The notes beneath the pieces are model-generated. The model made no database searches. It was not told the origin of the DNA and was given only the letters and a program-made list of their open reading frames with translations. The translations under genes were made by a program, and so were the position numbers. A stretch of DNA of 44,117 nt from Gnetum montanum (taxonomy: Eukaryota > Streptophyta > Gnetopsida > Gnetales > Gnetaceae). Numbering within the stretch: position 1 is the stretch's first letter; each line of letters begins with the position of its first letter. This document shows positions 1 to 10,716 of this stretch, in pieces. The DNA lies in assembly GCA_015680685.1 (NCBI GenBank), contig MNCI01025282.1:1019-45135 (forward strand), read 5' to 3'.

Positions 1-83
1 GACGAAGGCAGAGTGCCTTGAATGGTCCGCACGCGGATCAAACAAGGACTTCCCCGAGCGCCACCGAGGTGTTATACGTTGGG

Positions 84-480
84 TTATGTGTAAAACAGGG
101 CGTAAACGGCGAAACAGGCGCAGGTGGCGTAAGCGTAGAGGGGCGTAAACAACGTTGGGCATGAACAGCGTAAACAGAAATAGGCCCAGCGTAAGCGTAT
201 ACAGGCGTAAACAGCGTAACCAAATACAAAGGGTGTAAACAAATGCAAACAGCGTAAACAGTGGGCGTACACGGACACTGCCGAAGTGTAAACGTAAGCA
301 GGAGTAAACGGAGCGTGGGCCAAATTGACGTAGAACTGTAAAACTTGCAACAAGCGTAAACAGTGGGCGTCCACGGACGCAAACGGAGCACGGAGCGCGA
401 ATGTAAACAGCCGTAAACGAGGCGCGGGCCAAATTAATGTAAAACTGTAAAAGAACTTACAACAAGCATAAACAATGGAT
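84..480. repeat. Irregular GCGTAAAC-type minisatellite with a ~105-bp higher-order duplication
   Basis: The stretch is built from short, imperfect GCGTAAACAG / GGCGTAAAC units spaced 8-15 bp apart. A larger unit is superimposed: GTGGGCGT begins at 261 and again at 363, and GGGCCAAATT begins at 317 and again at 426, so about 102-109 bp is duplicated in tandem. The open frames across it (peptides rich in V-Y-A) arise from the repeat and are not evidence of a gene. It is GC-richer than the rest of the window. It could be part of a larger satellite array that continues off the left edge. Confidence 0.75.
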
Positions 481-800
481 TATAGAGTTAAAATGTTGTG
501 CATCGGTCTAACGTAGTTGTGTAGGGACACAAGGCGGACGTAAAGCCCCGATGGACGGAGGGATGCAGCCGGCTGACACGGTAGGCAAAGCGCAGACTGT
601 GCTCAGCGTGCAGGGCTTCCAGCATAAGCGTAAGCGTAAGAGGGTTTCAGCAGTGTAATTGCTCTGGGTCGGCTCTGGTAAATTTCTGCGGGGCCCGTAA
701 ATGTGGAAAACTGGGCTACTTATAGGGGTAGGGTTACCGGGAAAAGCGGATGGGGAGACACGTGGCATATAGATCGGGCATTACAATTTAGAAACATGGT
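481..800. other. GC-rich spacer between two minisatellite blocks
   Basis: No gene is recognisable. The stretch contains an AAGCGTAAGCGTAAG triplicate near 624-640, which links it to the flanking repeats, and a TACTTATAGGGG string near 717. It could be a decayed LTR or part of the satellite unit, but nothing allows a firm call. Confidence 0.3.
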
Positions 801-1195
801 ATACGCCGGGCGTATACGTTACAACAGGCCGGTGTATACGCTGGGCGTAGACGGATAGATGCTGGCATATACGCTGGTGAGTGTTGGGCGTATACGCCAA
901 AGGATGTCCACTTGCTTCAATCCTTGCTCTTCGATGTAATCTTCATGTTGCCATTGGAGATCTTGTCGTCGAGCGTGTGCCTCTGCCGTACCTGGGCGTA
1001 TACGCCGGAGAGCTGGGCGTACACGCTGAGCATACATGCTGGGCGTAGATGCTGGGCGTAGACGCTAGGCGTAGACGCTGGGCATAAACGCCGGGCGTAG
1101 ACGCTGGTTGAGGACGCTGGGCGTAGACGCCGAGCGTAGACGCTGGCACACCACGGTTTAAAGCTGGGCGTACACGCTGGGCGTATACACTGGCA
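800..1195. repeat. 13-bp tandem minisatellite, consensus GCTGGGCGTAGAC
   Basis: From about 1030 to 1155, eight or nine consecutive 13-bp units related to GCTGGGCGTAGAC can be read, with scattered units at 800-900, 1000-1030 and 1160-1195. Many carry the perfect palindrome GCGTATACGC (for example near 892 and 999). A unique-looking segment at about 903-985 interrupts the array. Because 13 is not a multiple of 3, each unit shifts the reading frame, so the long minus-strand frames here are repeat artefacts. Confidence 0.85.
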
Positions 1196-1199
1196 CAAC

Positions 1200-1450
1200 A
1201 CTTAACCAGATGTTTCGATTTCCAAGATTGCTCTGTGTGACTTCAAATGTAGCCGAAGCTGCCTGTGGGTCATGGGGATCTGCTTCTTGTCAGACAGATG
1301 CTAAAAATGGCAATTTGTGGTGTTTCGGTTGTCAAATCAAATTTCATAAAACAATGCCATAGATGAAAGTGTTGTGATAATGTTGTGATAAACACATCAA
1401 TGATGTTGCAATGAACAAAGCAAAACAATGTTATATCTTAAGTGATTAAT
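1200..1450. other. Non-coding transition from GC-rich repeat to AT-rich DNA
   Basis: No supported gene. GC content falls sharply after about 1300. TGTTGTGATAA occurs twice in tandem near 1370-1392, which is a minor local repeat. Confidence 0.4.
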
Positions 1451-1453
1451 AAT

Positions 1454-1525
1454 AAGGTGTTAGCCCAGTGGGAAAACTCTTGATTTGAAAATTTTAAGTT
1501 ATGGATTCAAATCTAGTTGGCAATG
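1454..1525 (+). repeat. tRNA-derived SINE head with intact Pol III A and B boxes
   Basis: TAGCCCAGTGGG at 1461-1472 matches the A-box consensus TRGCNNARYNGG at every position. GATTCAAATC at 1504-1513 matches the B-box consensus GWTTCRANNC at every position. The 43-nt spacing between box starts is that of a tRNA gene. The intervening sequence does not fold into an obvious cloverleaf, so this is a tRNA-derived promoter of a SINE and not a functional tRNA gene. The first 18 bases (AAGGTGTTAGCCCAGTGG) differ at only two positions from a minus-strand copy at 38138-38155. The 3' limit of the element is not clear; it may run to about 1600. Confidence 0.6.
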
Positions 1526-1610
1526 TTGAGTTTTAAAATTCTAATTTGACTATGTCTACAAGGTAAATATGCTTTAAAAAAGTTTTAGGTTCCAACACAA
1601 CACCTCACGT

Positions 1611-1682
1611 ATATCTTAAGTGGTTAACTCATTGTTTGATAAGGATTTGCAAGCAAGAGATTGTCATTTTAAGTTTAACTAA
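1611..1682 (+). repeat. Degenerate tRNA-like (SINE-like) sequence
   Basis: TATCTTAAGTGGTTAACTC near 1612-1630 resembles an A box, and GTCATTTTAAGTTTAACT near 1663-1680 occupies the B-box position, but both are degenerate. The layout (AAGTGGTTAACTCATTG, then CAAGCAAGAG) is that of a tRNA-derived SINE head. It may be an independent insertion or part of the preceding one. Confidence 0.35.
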
Positions 1683-1849
1683 AGTATCATTATGTTCTTT
1701 TAAGTAGCCATCATCATCTTGGTGTCTTTATCCCATCTACATGTGCTAACCCATTAAGAAAGGCAAGGGGTTTGAAAATAATTTAATATAGTTGGTTGTT
1801 TACTTAACACCATAGTTCTTATTCCTCTAGAATTCCTTTGCTATGGAAT

Positions 1850-2437
1850 TCTAATTTACTTCCAACTTCATCAATTAATGTTGACTCTTTTTCTTCTATT
1901 GATGTGGAAATTTCTATTAATCCATAAAATGCAAATTAACAAACTAATTACCATATATAAATTTTGTTTTCAAAAGCTTTTCCACTTCCTTCATAGTGAC
2001 TTCTTGAATCATTGGGTTTGCCTACCATTGCCTTTGTTCTATGGGTTTTATAGTTTAACTGATGTAAATCCTATGTTGGCAATTATTAGTTAGAATTTCT
2101 TTGATATCCTTATGTGTCCAAGCAAATGCATCTTTAATTTCCATTTTTGGGGCCCTATGAGTTTTGAGTTAATAGTCACCAGTTTATTATGATCAAGCAT
2201 TACATACTAAGTCTTTTGGTAGTTGGAGTAGTTTTAATTTTTCTTTGTCCTTTTTATTTTCTACAACTAACAATTTTAGGGGATCATTGTTTGGTACCGT
2301 ATCTATTGTTGCTAACTCTTGAATAGACTTATCTAAATTTTGAAAAATCTTAACTTGTTTTTAAAGATCTCCTATACTTATTTCCATAACTCCTAACTAT
2401 GTATTAATGAGAAAATTATTGGCCATCCAAGGTCTTC
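1850..2437 (-). pseudogene. Protease-RT linker and N-terminal RT remnant of element 3
   Basis: After LGRPW the frame shows the linker with FAWTHKDIKEI, matching the 'GW-x-x-DIKGI' string that precedes RT in plant gypsy elements. H-R-I and then NPMIQEVTMKEVEKLLK follow, the usual start of the RT fingers. Similarity fades at about 1850. The catalytic palm of RT is absent. Stops are frequent. Confidence 0.5.
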
Positions 2438-2656
2438 CTAATATGATACCATGTGAATAATCACTCCTAAATCCATTAGGTGTAGAAATCCTTGAACTAT
2501 GATTATAATATTTTTAATTATTCTCTCTGGTTGTACTACAGATTTGTTAGCCATAATTAAGTTATTATGGTATGGGACTAAACATGGTCTTCCTAACTTT
2601 TCATATCCATTCTTTATAATAATGCTAATGCTTGCTCCTAAATTCACCAATTCCAA
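2438..2656 (-). pseudogene. Retropepsin-like aspartic protease remnant of element 3
   Basis: The fragment reads V-N-L-G-A-S-I-S where active gypsy proteases have a D-[LST]-G-A-S active-site motif, so the catalytic Asp appears to be replaced by Asn. The following text (YEKLG, then ANKSVV-P--II-N) fits the flap and second strand of plant Ty3/gypsy proteases. The protein would have cleaved the Gag-Pol polyprotein, and this copy should be inactive. The continuation below 2438 reads LGRPW, the typical end of this domain. Confidence 0.65.
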
Positions 2657-2859
2657 AACTTATTATTATGAATAGGCACTTCAATTATTTGGGTTATTGG
2701 ATCATCACACTTTTAAAATAGTTTTCCTTGTAAGACTTTAGTTGTTCCTTAAGAAGCCTCATCATCTATTTGATCTTCTTTTATCTTTGGTATTACTAGT
2801 TTTTTTGGTTGTAAGTTGTGCTTTAGGTGCATGATGCTTTTCAAGGAAAAGAAGGTTCA

Positions 2860-4242
2860 TGTTGGAAACAAGAGATATCATACAAAGTATTCCATAGATT
2901 GAATTATTCAATCATTATAGAGTTGATGGATTTACTATTATTTTGATTTGGCATGTTCTAGGAGGGTAATCCCCTAAAATTTTTCATAACACAATTAGAA
3001 CACTTACATTCAATGTGCTTTGTCCTAGTTCTCTTGTTTGTTTTGTTTTTTCTTTCTAGTTAGTGTAATATTATGTTTTTATTTTTGCAAATTCTTCACA
3101 TAAGTTTGAAGTGGTTGATAATTTCTTCTCCTCTCCTAGCTTTGAGATTGTGCCTACTATGGTAATTTTGCTTTAGACTTTTTTTTGATATGTCTACTCA
3201 ATTAATATGTAACCAAGTATATAATTTATCATTCCCTAACAACTATCCTTTAAATGCATATCATTATAGTAATTATAAGGACTAGATTCTTGTATTATTA
3301 GACCTAATGAATTTTCTACCTTGGTTGAGGTAACTCAAAGTAGTGTTGAATAGTTTTATTTAAACTTTTCATTTGTCTATTAATCTAGTTGAGATCTTGT
3401 GATTCTGTACTAACTTCATTGCCTAGAACTTATTTATAGTTTGCTAGATTTCAAAAGACTCTTAGAAGATAATGTCTCTCTAACCAACAAATCTAATTCT
3501 TCTTCTACTAAGTCTCTCCCTAAATGGAATATTAAGGTTTGCTTTCCTAGAGCAACTTAATACCTACAACATACTTGGTAAAATGTTCATCCTCCTTCTG
3601 GCGTATCTTATCTCTGAGTCTTTCATAAGTTTCCATAGGTTTGTATTTCTATAAGTGTTTTTCATTTTATTTTAACTCCTAATGATATTCTTTTAAAGTT
3701 TATGAAACCACAAAGCAACAACTTTTTTTTAAAGAACAAGGAAAGTGCTCAAAGTCAGATTTTATATAGTTAGCTTAGCAAAAAGAATAGAAAAATGCAT
3801 AAGTGAAATATAAGGTCTTCATCTTTAGAAGCCTCAAAGGTAGAGATTATTTCAAATTAATATTATATCTATTTTCAAGTTTCCCTTCTAATATACTAGA
3901 GTTAATTGGATAGTTGGTTGCATTTGTTTAATAGTCTATACCTAAAGATGCTAAATTACCATCATCCTCATATACGATATTATCATAAATGGGTTCAGAA
4001 ACACTTTCAACAAAATTTTTTCTAAATATTTCTATGGCTTGGGCTTCAACAATCTTTTTGGTTTGTAAAACAAAGGCTTCATGATCCTCTTTCAATTCTT
4101 TTTCATCCATATTAATTTGTATCATTGAATTAATGTAATTTGTGAGGGGATCGTATTCTTTTAATTTTTTGATTAACTTACCATTTTCATCCCTCCAGCT
4201 GTCATTGTTATCTTTTCAAAAGGCTTTTGATTTTGGAGCCAT
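2860..4242 (-). pseudogene. gag remnant of element 3
   Basis: The ATG is at 4242-4240. The start region reads as a short basic peptide followed by a W-R-D-E-N-G-K-L string, comparable with the W-R-D-L-K-G string near the start of the gag of element 2. An open piece spans 4125-3928. Near 3640-3560 the frame reads YERLRDKIRQKEDEHF, the kind of charged helix seen in retrotransposon gag domains. Several stops and frameshifts follow. No zinc knuckle could be recognised. The gag protein would normally form the virus-like particle. Confidence 0.45.
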
Positions 4243-4261
4243 CCTATATCTATTAAACTAT

Positions 4262-4287
4262 GTTATTCCTAGCTACAACGCTTAAAA
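4262..4287 (-). other. Degraded primer-binding site of element 3
   Basis: Directly after the LTR end, the minus strand reads GCGTTG, a short insertion, then GCTAGGAAT. This is alignable to the tRNA-Asp-type site TGGCATTGTTGCTAGGGAT of element 1. Confidence 0.4.
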
Positions 4288-4991
4288 TGATGAGTTGAAA
4301 TTCAGGCAAAAGTAACATGATTTATATTATAATTAAACAAACTCCAAGGAATAATTGTGAATGCCAGTAAATTCAAATATTAAACTAATTCTAAGCATAG
4401 ATATTATCTATCTCAAAACAAAATGTATAGTTCTAATACAAAATTTGATCCAATCATTTAGTGTAAAAGTAAATGTTCAAAGATATATGGATTAACTACT
4501 TTGTCAACTTACATTCTAAGTTAATATTTGAGTTACTTGTATAATGATAGCAAAATATAAATAGAAAATATCCTAGAAGTTATCTATTCCTAGATAATCT
4601 AAAATTACTTACTTTGTAAAAAAAAGTATGTAAAAATTGAACTTGTTTATTTCTAGAATAAGTTTACCACCAAAAGACATCCTTGTTAGTAACACTTTTA
4701 AATGTCAGACATGATAATTCACATTCAAATGTAAAAAACTAGGATATATGTAAACACAACATTTTATCATGAGAATCCAAAATAATTTTTTATTCATTTC
4801 ATAAGTATTTATATATAATGACATTCATAACTATTTATGGTAATTTCCACACAATTACATAGGGTTGCCAGAATAATTTTTCATTCATTTCACAATTATT
4901 TATATGGAATGATGTCGATAACTATTCAAGGTAATTTCCACATAATTATATAGAGTTACCAAACTTGGTGGGAAACCACTTGATTACATCA
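4288..4991 (-). repeat. Putative 5' LTR of element 3
   Basis: Read on the minus strand it starts TGATGTAATC (4991 downward) and ends CAACTCATCA (4288), like the TGATGA...TCATCA ends of element 1. A degraded primer site follows directly. TATAAATA occurs twice on the minus strand (4897-4904 and 4806-4813), inside a tandem duplication. The right-hand (upstream) limit is a guess because no second LTR is available for comparison. Confidence 0.45.
4781..4961. repeat. Diverged ~90-bp tandem duplication
   Basis: Bases 4781-4871 and 4872-4961 align along their length (AATAATTTTT, ATTCATTTCA, GGTAATTTCCACA, AATTA-ATAG--TT-CCA in both) with moderate divergence. Each copy carries the reverse complement of TATAAATA. 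The duplication lies inside the putative LTR of element 3. Confidence 0.8.
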
Positions 4992-5039
4992 TAAAATACA
5001 TCCACAGAAAATGTCATCATGCTCATGTTAGAATGTTAT

Positions 5040-5133
5040 AATAACAAAAACAAGAAAAATAATCTTTCATTCCATAGAATATGAAAAATCTCTTGGTTTC
5101 AAAAGGAAGAATCAATTTTGAAGAGAAAAATAT
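5040..5133 (-). pseudogene. LINE ORF2 fragment left of element 1
   Basis: Read on the minus strand and joined conceptually to the right flank of element 1, the frame continues past the endonuclease end (the equivalent of SDHFPIS) with a stretch ending FYGMKDYFS. This sits at about the same distance as FRMNASLFL in the intact LINE at the right of the window. Similarity is weak beyond the first 20 codons. Confidence 0.4.
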
Positions 5134-5931
5134 TGATGAATTGTATTCTACTTAAGCCCTGATCGAATCTCATGCTATGTAACACTTGTGTGCACAATTC
5201 ATCCCATAATTCTTTTGTCAATAGAATAGCCAAACCCTTGTAGTTTTATTCCGTAGTCTTAGAGAATAGTTAGTGAGTGCTCGTAGTGTGGATTTGAGTA
5301 AGTTGTACGACGTCTTATTCAAGTGGCAATGTACTTGGACACATTCCATAAATGGCAATAAGATCGAGATTGATTTGTCTTTATTACAATACTTTGATTT
5401 AGATTAAATTTACTTTCCACGCAATTTACTTTTCATGTACTTAGTTAATATCTACATCTAATGCAAGTTAATCAATTGGTGAAATGAGCACAACCAATTT
5501 CAAGTGTAAACACATATTCGCTTGATAATCCCAATAGCATTATCACTTTGTTCACCCAGTAGCATAGTGCTTGGTAATCTCAATAATGGATATGTGGGTT
5601 CGAGACGTTTACGGCAAGCTAGGAACAGATACTCACTGCCCCTAAGCTAGTTTAAACTTTACTTTCTATTGTTAATTAGACTAAATAATCAATTTCTTTA
5701 TTATCGTAAGATTAGCATAAGGCCAGAACAACATCAACAATCATATGCCTCACTTTGGACTAGGCCATACGTGATAAAGTTACCACTAGTCCAAGTGGGA
5801 GAACAATGAACTATGATCAAGGCATAACGATCTAGATGCCACAACTAGTCCCATCCACAAAATTCAATGGGATCATGCATGAACACTTGTGATTCGTATG
5901 GTTGGGCATAGGTGGTACCTGTCACTCATCA
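5134..5931 (+). repeat. 5' LTR of element 1 (798 bp)
   Basis: It begins TGATGAATTG and ends TCACTCATCA, directly before the primer site. Compared with the 3' LTR it lacks about 75 bp near the start, which in the 3' copy includes the GATATC-rich segment and the TATAAATA box. It may therefore be unable to drive transcription. Confidence 0.88.
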
Positions 5932-5932
5932 T

Positions 5933-5951
5933 TGGCATTGTTGCTAGGGAT
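5933..5951 (+). other. Primer-binding site of element 1, tRNA-Asp type
   Basis: TGGCATTGTTGCTAGGGAT corresponds to the site complementary to the 3' end of plant tRNA-Asp (TGGCGCCGTTGCCGGGGAT), which is characteristic of Athila-type elements. It starts one base after the LTR. There are five differences, all C-to-T or G-to-A. Confidence 0.75.
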
Positions 5952-6080
5952 GAAGCTAGTTATCTAGATTAGTTATATTGTACACAATCGTTGTAAAGGT
6001 ATTAATAATTTATCTTTTAGAAAAATTAATACTGTAAGTTACAAATGTTATCAAATAAAATCATTTCTTCACATAGGATC

Positions 6081-7590
6081 AATAATGCATCATATGATGA
6101 GAACACTCATAGGAGAAACAATAGGTTCTATACTGAAGAGAATTAGAGTGAACAACCTCAACTAGGGATTTCATATGCTCATTTTGACCTGTACTACATG
6201 AAAGGACTATGTTTAACTAATGTAGACAATCCTAGAGGAGATGGAGTAAGTCCTAGGACAAGAAGGGCCTCAAGGCCTAAGACCTCCTCTAAACCTAGAA
6301 AAGATAGATCAAGGAACCATGGGGGACGATATAAGAGCCATGTTGATTCTCCCGATTCCTCATATTTCTCTTCCTCTTCAACGTCTAGTTCTGATGAAGA
6401 TGAACATAGGTATAGAGATAGAGCTCCACTATGGGATCAAGATAAAGATAGAAATCAAACCCGAGGGAAAAATCAAAGACATCAAAATGAGCATAGACAA
6501 GATCAACACAATCAAACATATAGAAATATAGATTATCACCATGATGTATCTGGTACAAATGAACCCTTGTTGGCTACTGGGGACTTGACACAAATTAGGA
6601 AGGCAGTTCAAATATCCCAAAGGGATCAAAGGGACAACCGCATCAAATGGCTTGATATGAACAACATTCCTAAATTTAGGAGAGGCTATAATTCTAATCC
6701 ACAACATCATTTACAAGCCTTCCATGATGCCTACGCCTTGTGAAACATTGAACGCAAGTGACAAAAGCTTAAGCTCTTTCTTAGGACATTAGTAGATGAA
6801 GTTGAAAGTTGGTATAGATTATTGGAATCAAATTCAATCCATTGATGGTCCACAATGCTAGAATTCTTCAATGAAAAATACCAATCCTATGCGAGAGTGT
6901 CCAACTTTAGAAAACAAATTCAAGGATGGAAGCAAGAACAACATGAATCCTTGAATGTGGCCTTGAATAGAGACTATTCACTACTAATTAAATGTCTAGG
7001 CCATGATTTCTCTCAAAAAGAGAAACTTTTCCACATCATAGATGGGCTTCATAATCAAATGAGGGAGACCCTTGGGATTTATGCCCAAGATCAATTATAC
7101 AAATTGAAAGCCCTTCAAATAAAAAGGTTAATCAAGCTAGTGGCAAAAAAAGGAGAGCCATGTAAATGAGCAAATGTAGAGGAATATAACTAGGATCCAA
7201 CTCTTTAAAAGAAGATAGTACATATCTATGATGAGGAAAAAGAGGCAGCTCTCGATGAGGTGATTTCACAACAAACCTTGCCAATACCAAAGTCTATTAA
7301 TGAGCTTGAAGCAAGGCTAGATAAGATATGGGAGTTGATGAATGACAAAGTTACAACTTACTTGAAAACCAAAGAGGAAAGAGCATCGCAAAAAGAATCA
7401 AGTGATCAAAACAAGAAGAGGAAAAAGAACCAAGAATCAATAGGAACACTTATCGATAAAAAGGAAAAATGGTTGTGAAAGAAGAGGCTATAGACTCAAC
7501 CACATAAGAGGATGATGGATGTGACATCTGCCTATATGACCATCTAAAGGGCTATTGCTTGGTCATGTTACATCTACAAGAGTTTTGGGA
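6081..7590 (+). pseudogene. gag of element 1, capsid region and zinc knuckle
   Basis: One reading frame carries most of the protein: 6081-6743, 6855-7169 and 7260-7478 are all in the same frame, separated by single stops. The N-terminal part contains the string ISYAHFDLYY, shared with element 2 (ISYAHHDPYY), then a basic and serine-rich linker. The retrotransposon gag core follows, with WYRLLESNSI, a W-S-T-M-x-EFF string, and FRKQIQGWKQ through to MRETLGIYAQDQ. A CX2CX3HX4C knuckle (CDICLYDHLKGYC) lies at about 7518-7556. Gag forms the particle and binds RNA. Stops at several points prevent expression of the full protein. Confidence 0.8.
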
Positions 7591-8384
7591 TTTTACTTTG
7601 AATTCCAACTTTGTACAAAAGTAAATGCCTAGGAAATTACCTTACTCACAAGGTAATTATAGACAATCCTACAACTAACCATACTATCCTAATGGGACTT
7701 CTTATTAGCCTCAAAACTATTATCAACCATAGTGGCAAAACCCACAATCATGGGGGAGGCCATCATCAAACTAGCACTACCCTTACTACTAGCCAGACCC
7801 ATATAGATATTATGTTCAACAACCTGTTTCCCCAACTGGTTCTACTTCCTCTACCTCAAATCACTACTACCACTCTCCCAAATATCATCAACCCACAACA
7901 TCTTCTATAGGATCACAACCTCATGTCTCTCACCCTTCATCATATCCTCAATATTCTCATACTTTCTTCCATCACATGTCACCGCCAACAACACAGGAAG
8001 GTTTGGCACCACAACATCAATGAAAAAATTCCGCTTGTGCTATGAACATACACGAAAATTATAAGGCTATTCCTTGGAAACATCCTTTCTTTAGGACTAT
8101 TCCCACACGTAAGCACAACACTTGTAGACCTACTGGCACATCGAAACCCACACAAGGCCAATCTAGTGCAACATCCTTCCTCTCTAGAATGATGTCTCCT
8201 AATCATATACAAAAGCCAACAACCATCACCACTCCAAGACAAGACATAAAAGATAAACCTATCATTGTGGAGAGATAGAAAAATCCTTGCATCACTAATA
8301 GTAAAAGGTATAGTTGTTGGCCAAAAATTCAAAATATTAACACAACCCACAACAAAGCTAAGGAACAAGTGTATGAGCAAAAAT
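7591..8384 (+). pseudogene. gag C-terminal Pro/Tyr/Gln-rich tail of element 1
   Basis: After the knuckle the sequence is rich in CCA, CAA and TAT codons (for example PTTNHT and PTTTSSIGSQP in one frame), like the tail after the gag knuckle of element 2 at 16490-16860. Small open frames at 7611-7910 and 8042-8278 are parts of it. The frame is no longer continuous. Confidence 0.5.
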
Positions 8385-8487
8385 AAGTCTACTTAGTAGC
8401 CACTAAATCAAAAAACACCCAGTGGCTCAAAAATANAAGTCTACTTAGTAGCCACTAAATCAAAAAACACCCAGTGGCTCAAAAATA
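8385..8487. repeat. Identical 51-bp direct repeat flanking a single N
   Basis: Bases 8385-8435 and 8437-8487 are identical (AAGTCTACTTAG...CTCAAAAATA) and are separated by one N at 8436. In otherwise highly diverged DNA this is best explained as two overlapping contig ends joined without merging, an assembly artefact rather than biology. Confidence 0.85.
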
Positions 8488-10716
8488 AGAGTGTAAAATT
8501 GTTTCAAAGATGCATAGAACCAGCCAAACCACTTATTAATTCTTGTTGCATTCAAAATCTTAGTCATAAGGGAGATGTCCCAACCTAAATCCCTAAATCA
8601 AGAACTAAAAAGTGTTTTTCACCTTTCTTTTGTTTTACAATTTTTTATCATTTTTCTATTTCTTTTCATATTTTCAAATTCTTAATATGTTTTCCATTTC
8701 TTGTTATTTTTCTTTTCTTTTCTTTATAATTTTATTTTTTCTTGAATCCTTTTCTTCATGTTTCTATTAATAATATTGCCAAGTCATGATGCAAAAGTCA
8801 ACACTGTGTGTTGGGTTTTTGTGCTATGCTATCAAGATGATTAGGTAAGTAATTCTGTGAAGCAGTGAGACCACCACATCCACCCCTCTAGCTCTTTAAA
8901 TAAAAAGGTCTTTTATCATGAAAATTATTGGTTCTTCTTTCATGAAACTAAAATTCATCAATGATCATTGTACCTTGAAGAAAGAGGGAATGACAATGTG
9001 GGAATGGTAAGGGTGTGACCTCAAGGGGTTTTGTTGGGTTCTCTTCTTAACTTCCTTTGTGTGGTTTATGACTCCTCATGGAACATATCATCACTCCGCT
9101 ATCAACCAATAACAAGAAGCTAAAAGTCTTTGCACGATGTGGTTCCCATCCAAAATCATAAAAATAGAAAATCCAAAAAAAAAAACTAGGGAAATTTAAA
9201 GCACATCCCTTAGACATAATAATGGGCTACAAGAATTGGTTATGGGGCTAGAAAGACATGTTATCCATGCCTGAAGGTTCCCTTGTAACTAAGGCCCTTT
9301 CCTCCTTCTTCTCTTTTTATCTCTTTTTGGAGTGATGATTATTCTTTGTGGTGGTTGTGAACTCTTGATGGTAAGTAGGAAGGAACACATCAATGCAAGG
9401 TCACTATTAGTGGTATGAACTTCACTTGAACTTGGATGGATAGGTATGTAGATCATTTTAGTGGCATTTGATACAATAACCTATTGCGGACATGGTTAAG
9501 TACCTTACATCCCTATCTCTACAATCGATTCTCATCCCATTATTCACCTCACTATTGCATACAATTATGAGCCTTTTGGTTTTGTGTAGTATAGTACAAC
9601 ATCCCAACCAAGGTAGTTGTGTGTTGTTTGGAACAAAGACATTATCTACATTTAACTTCTAAAGTGCCCATGGACATCTCTAAAAGTGGTTATGAAAGGG
9701 CATTATGGTAGGAGCTTGCTTTGGGGAGGACCCACTTGCATAACTTTTGTTGATCATGTCTTTGAACCAACCTTCACATCTTCTAAACATTAATGACAAT
9801 TTCTTTGAATTTATGCATGCTTTTTGGATTACTTCTCATAAATTTTAATTAATTTTTCCTTCTTTTCTATCCCAATATCCTTCAACTTCCAAAAAATTTC
9901 TTGGCCATCTTTTGCATTGGACCTTTGGTTTTAATTGTTTGAAAACTTGTGCTCTTCCAAAGTTACGCTTATTAGTCATGGGATGCCCGCTTTGAGATTT
10001 TTAAAATTTTTCCAACATCTTGTTTTCAAACATCATGGTAACTAATAATAATTGATCAAAATAATGTGAACAACTTGATGATTTTAGTTACCTCATAGCC
10101 TTGGGCATAGTATGCTATCACCACCTTGTGCTTACACATAAACTAAGAGATATAAAAAAGGTTAATTATTAACTAAAATTTACCAAAACTAATGTTGATC
10201 CTTTGGTGACTACAAGTGATGTTAAAAGGAACGCCCAAGGAAGAAAGTCTTTTGCTAGGCACAAAAATGAAGCCAAAAGAGGGACAATCAAGGATATGCC
10301 CATGGAAAAATAGTAGTAGATACAGGATAACAACTCAAACATTACATGATTGCTCGATCCATGGGACAGTGAGAATAAATTTCAATCCATCTTTCAAGAA
10401 TGTTCTGCATAACCAAAGAAGCATCAACATAACAATCAAGGTTGGAAGTCTGCCACTGCTAGTAGCAACAAGAAGAATCATCTTCAATGAATTTTTAAAT
10501 ACCTCTAAAAATTTTGTAATCCTCAATGTCTATCCAGTCTTTTTGTCACTTTGTCATTTTTTTTGCATCCACTTAAATAAAATTTTGTAATGTGGTACTC
10601 AAAGTCAATTAGTGGTTAGAGTCAGTCGATAATCCCATACCTCTCCAATATTTTGTAAAGAACTAGTTCCTCCTTTTGTTTACTCAAGAACAAGCTTTCA
10701 TTCAATCATGGAGGTA
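8488..10716 (+). other. Non-coding 3' internal region of element 1
   Basis: No coding domain is visible. It contains a T/C-rich tract (about 8615-8760), then a segment at 9590-9742 that aligns with 20970-21150 of element 2 (shared TTTTGTGTARTATAGT and GCTTGCTTTGGGGAGGA). The last 120 bases align with the bases before the 3' LTR of element 2 (AATTTTGTAA-GAACT, TCCTC-TTTTGTTT). The open frame at 10216-10590 has no recognisable domain. The purine tract GGAGG at 10710-10714 precedes the LTR by two bases. Confidence 0.6.

Larger units (their letters stand above)
1850..4991 (-). mobile_element. Element 3: decayed, truncated Ty3/gypsy (Athila-like) retroelement
   Basis: On the minus strand, in element order, there is a putative 5' LTR (4991 to 4288), a degraded primer site, a gag start (ATG at 4242), gag fragments to about 2860, a protease fragment (2656-2438), and the protease-RT linker with the first part of RT (about 2400-1850). 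Everything beyond the N-terminal RT, including the 3' LTR, is missing or unrecognisable. Numerous stops and frameshifts make it a fossil. The LTR terminus and primer-site layout resemble elements 1 and 2, suggesting the same lineage. Confidence 0.65.

Noticed and set aside
38-391. Minus-strand open frames of 96-117 codons rich in V-Y-A and T-P
   Set aside because: They follow the GCGTAAAC repeat, overlap each other in two frames, and have no domain. Repeat artefact.
84-1195. CRISPR-like array
   Set aside because: Units are irregular, spacing is not constant, there are no unique spacers of uniform length, and the context is a plant nuclear genome.
819-1201. Three overlapping minus-strand frames through the 13-bp array
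   Set aside because: A 13-bp unit shifts phase each time, so open frames result from the absence of stop triplets in the unit, not from coding.
1454-1525. Functional tRNA gene
   Set aside because: A and B boxes are good, but no acceptor stem pairing or plausible anticodon arm can be seen. SINE head is more likely.
10216-10590. Plus-strand open frame of 124 codons in element 1
   Set aside because: It lies in the non-coding 3' region, has no recognisable domain, and is overlapped by an open frame on the other strand.
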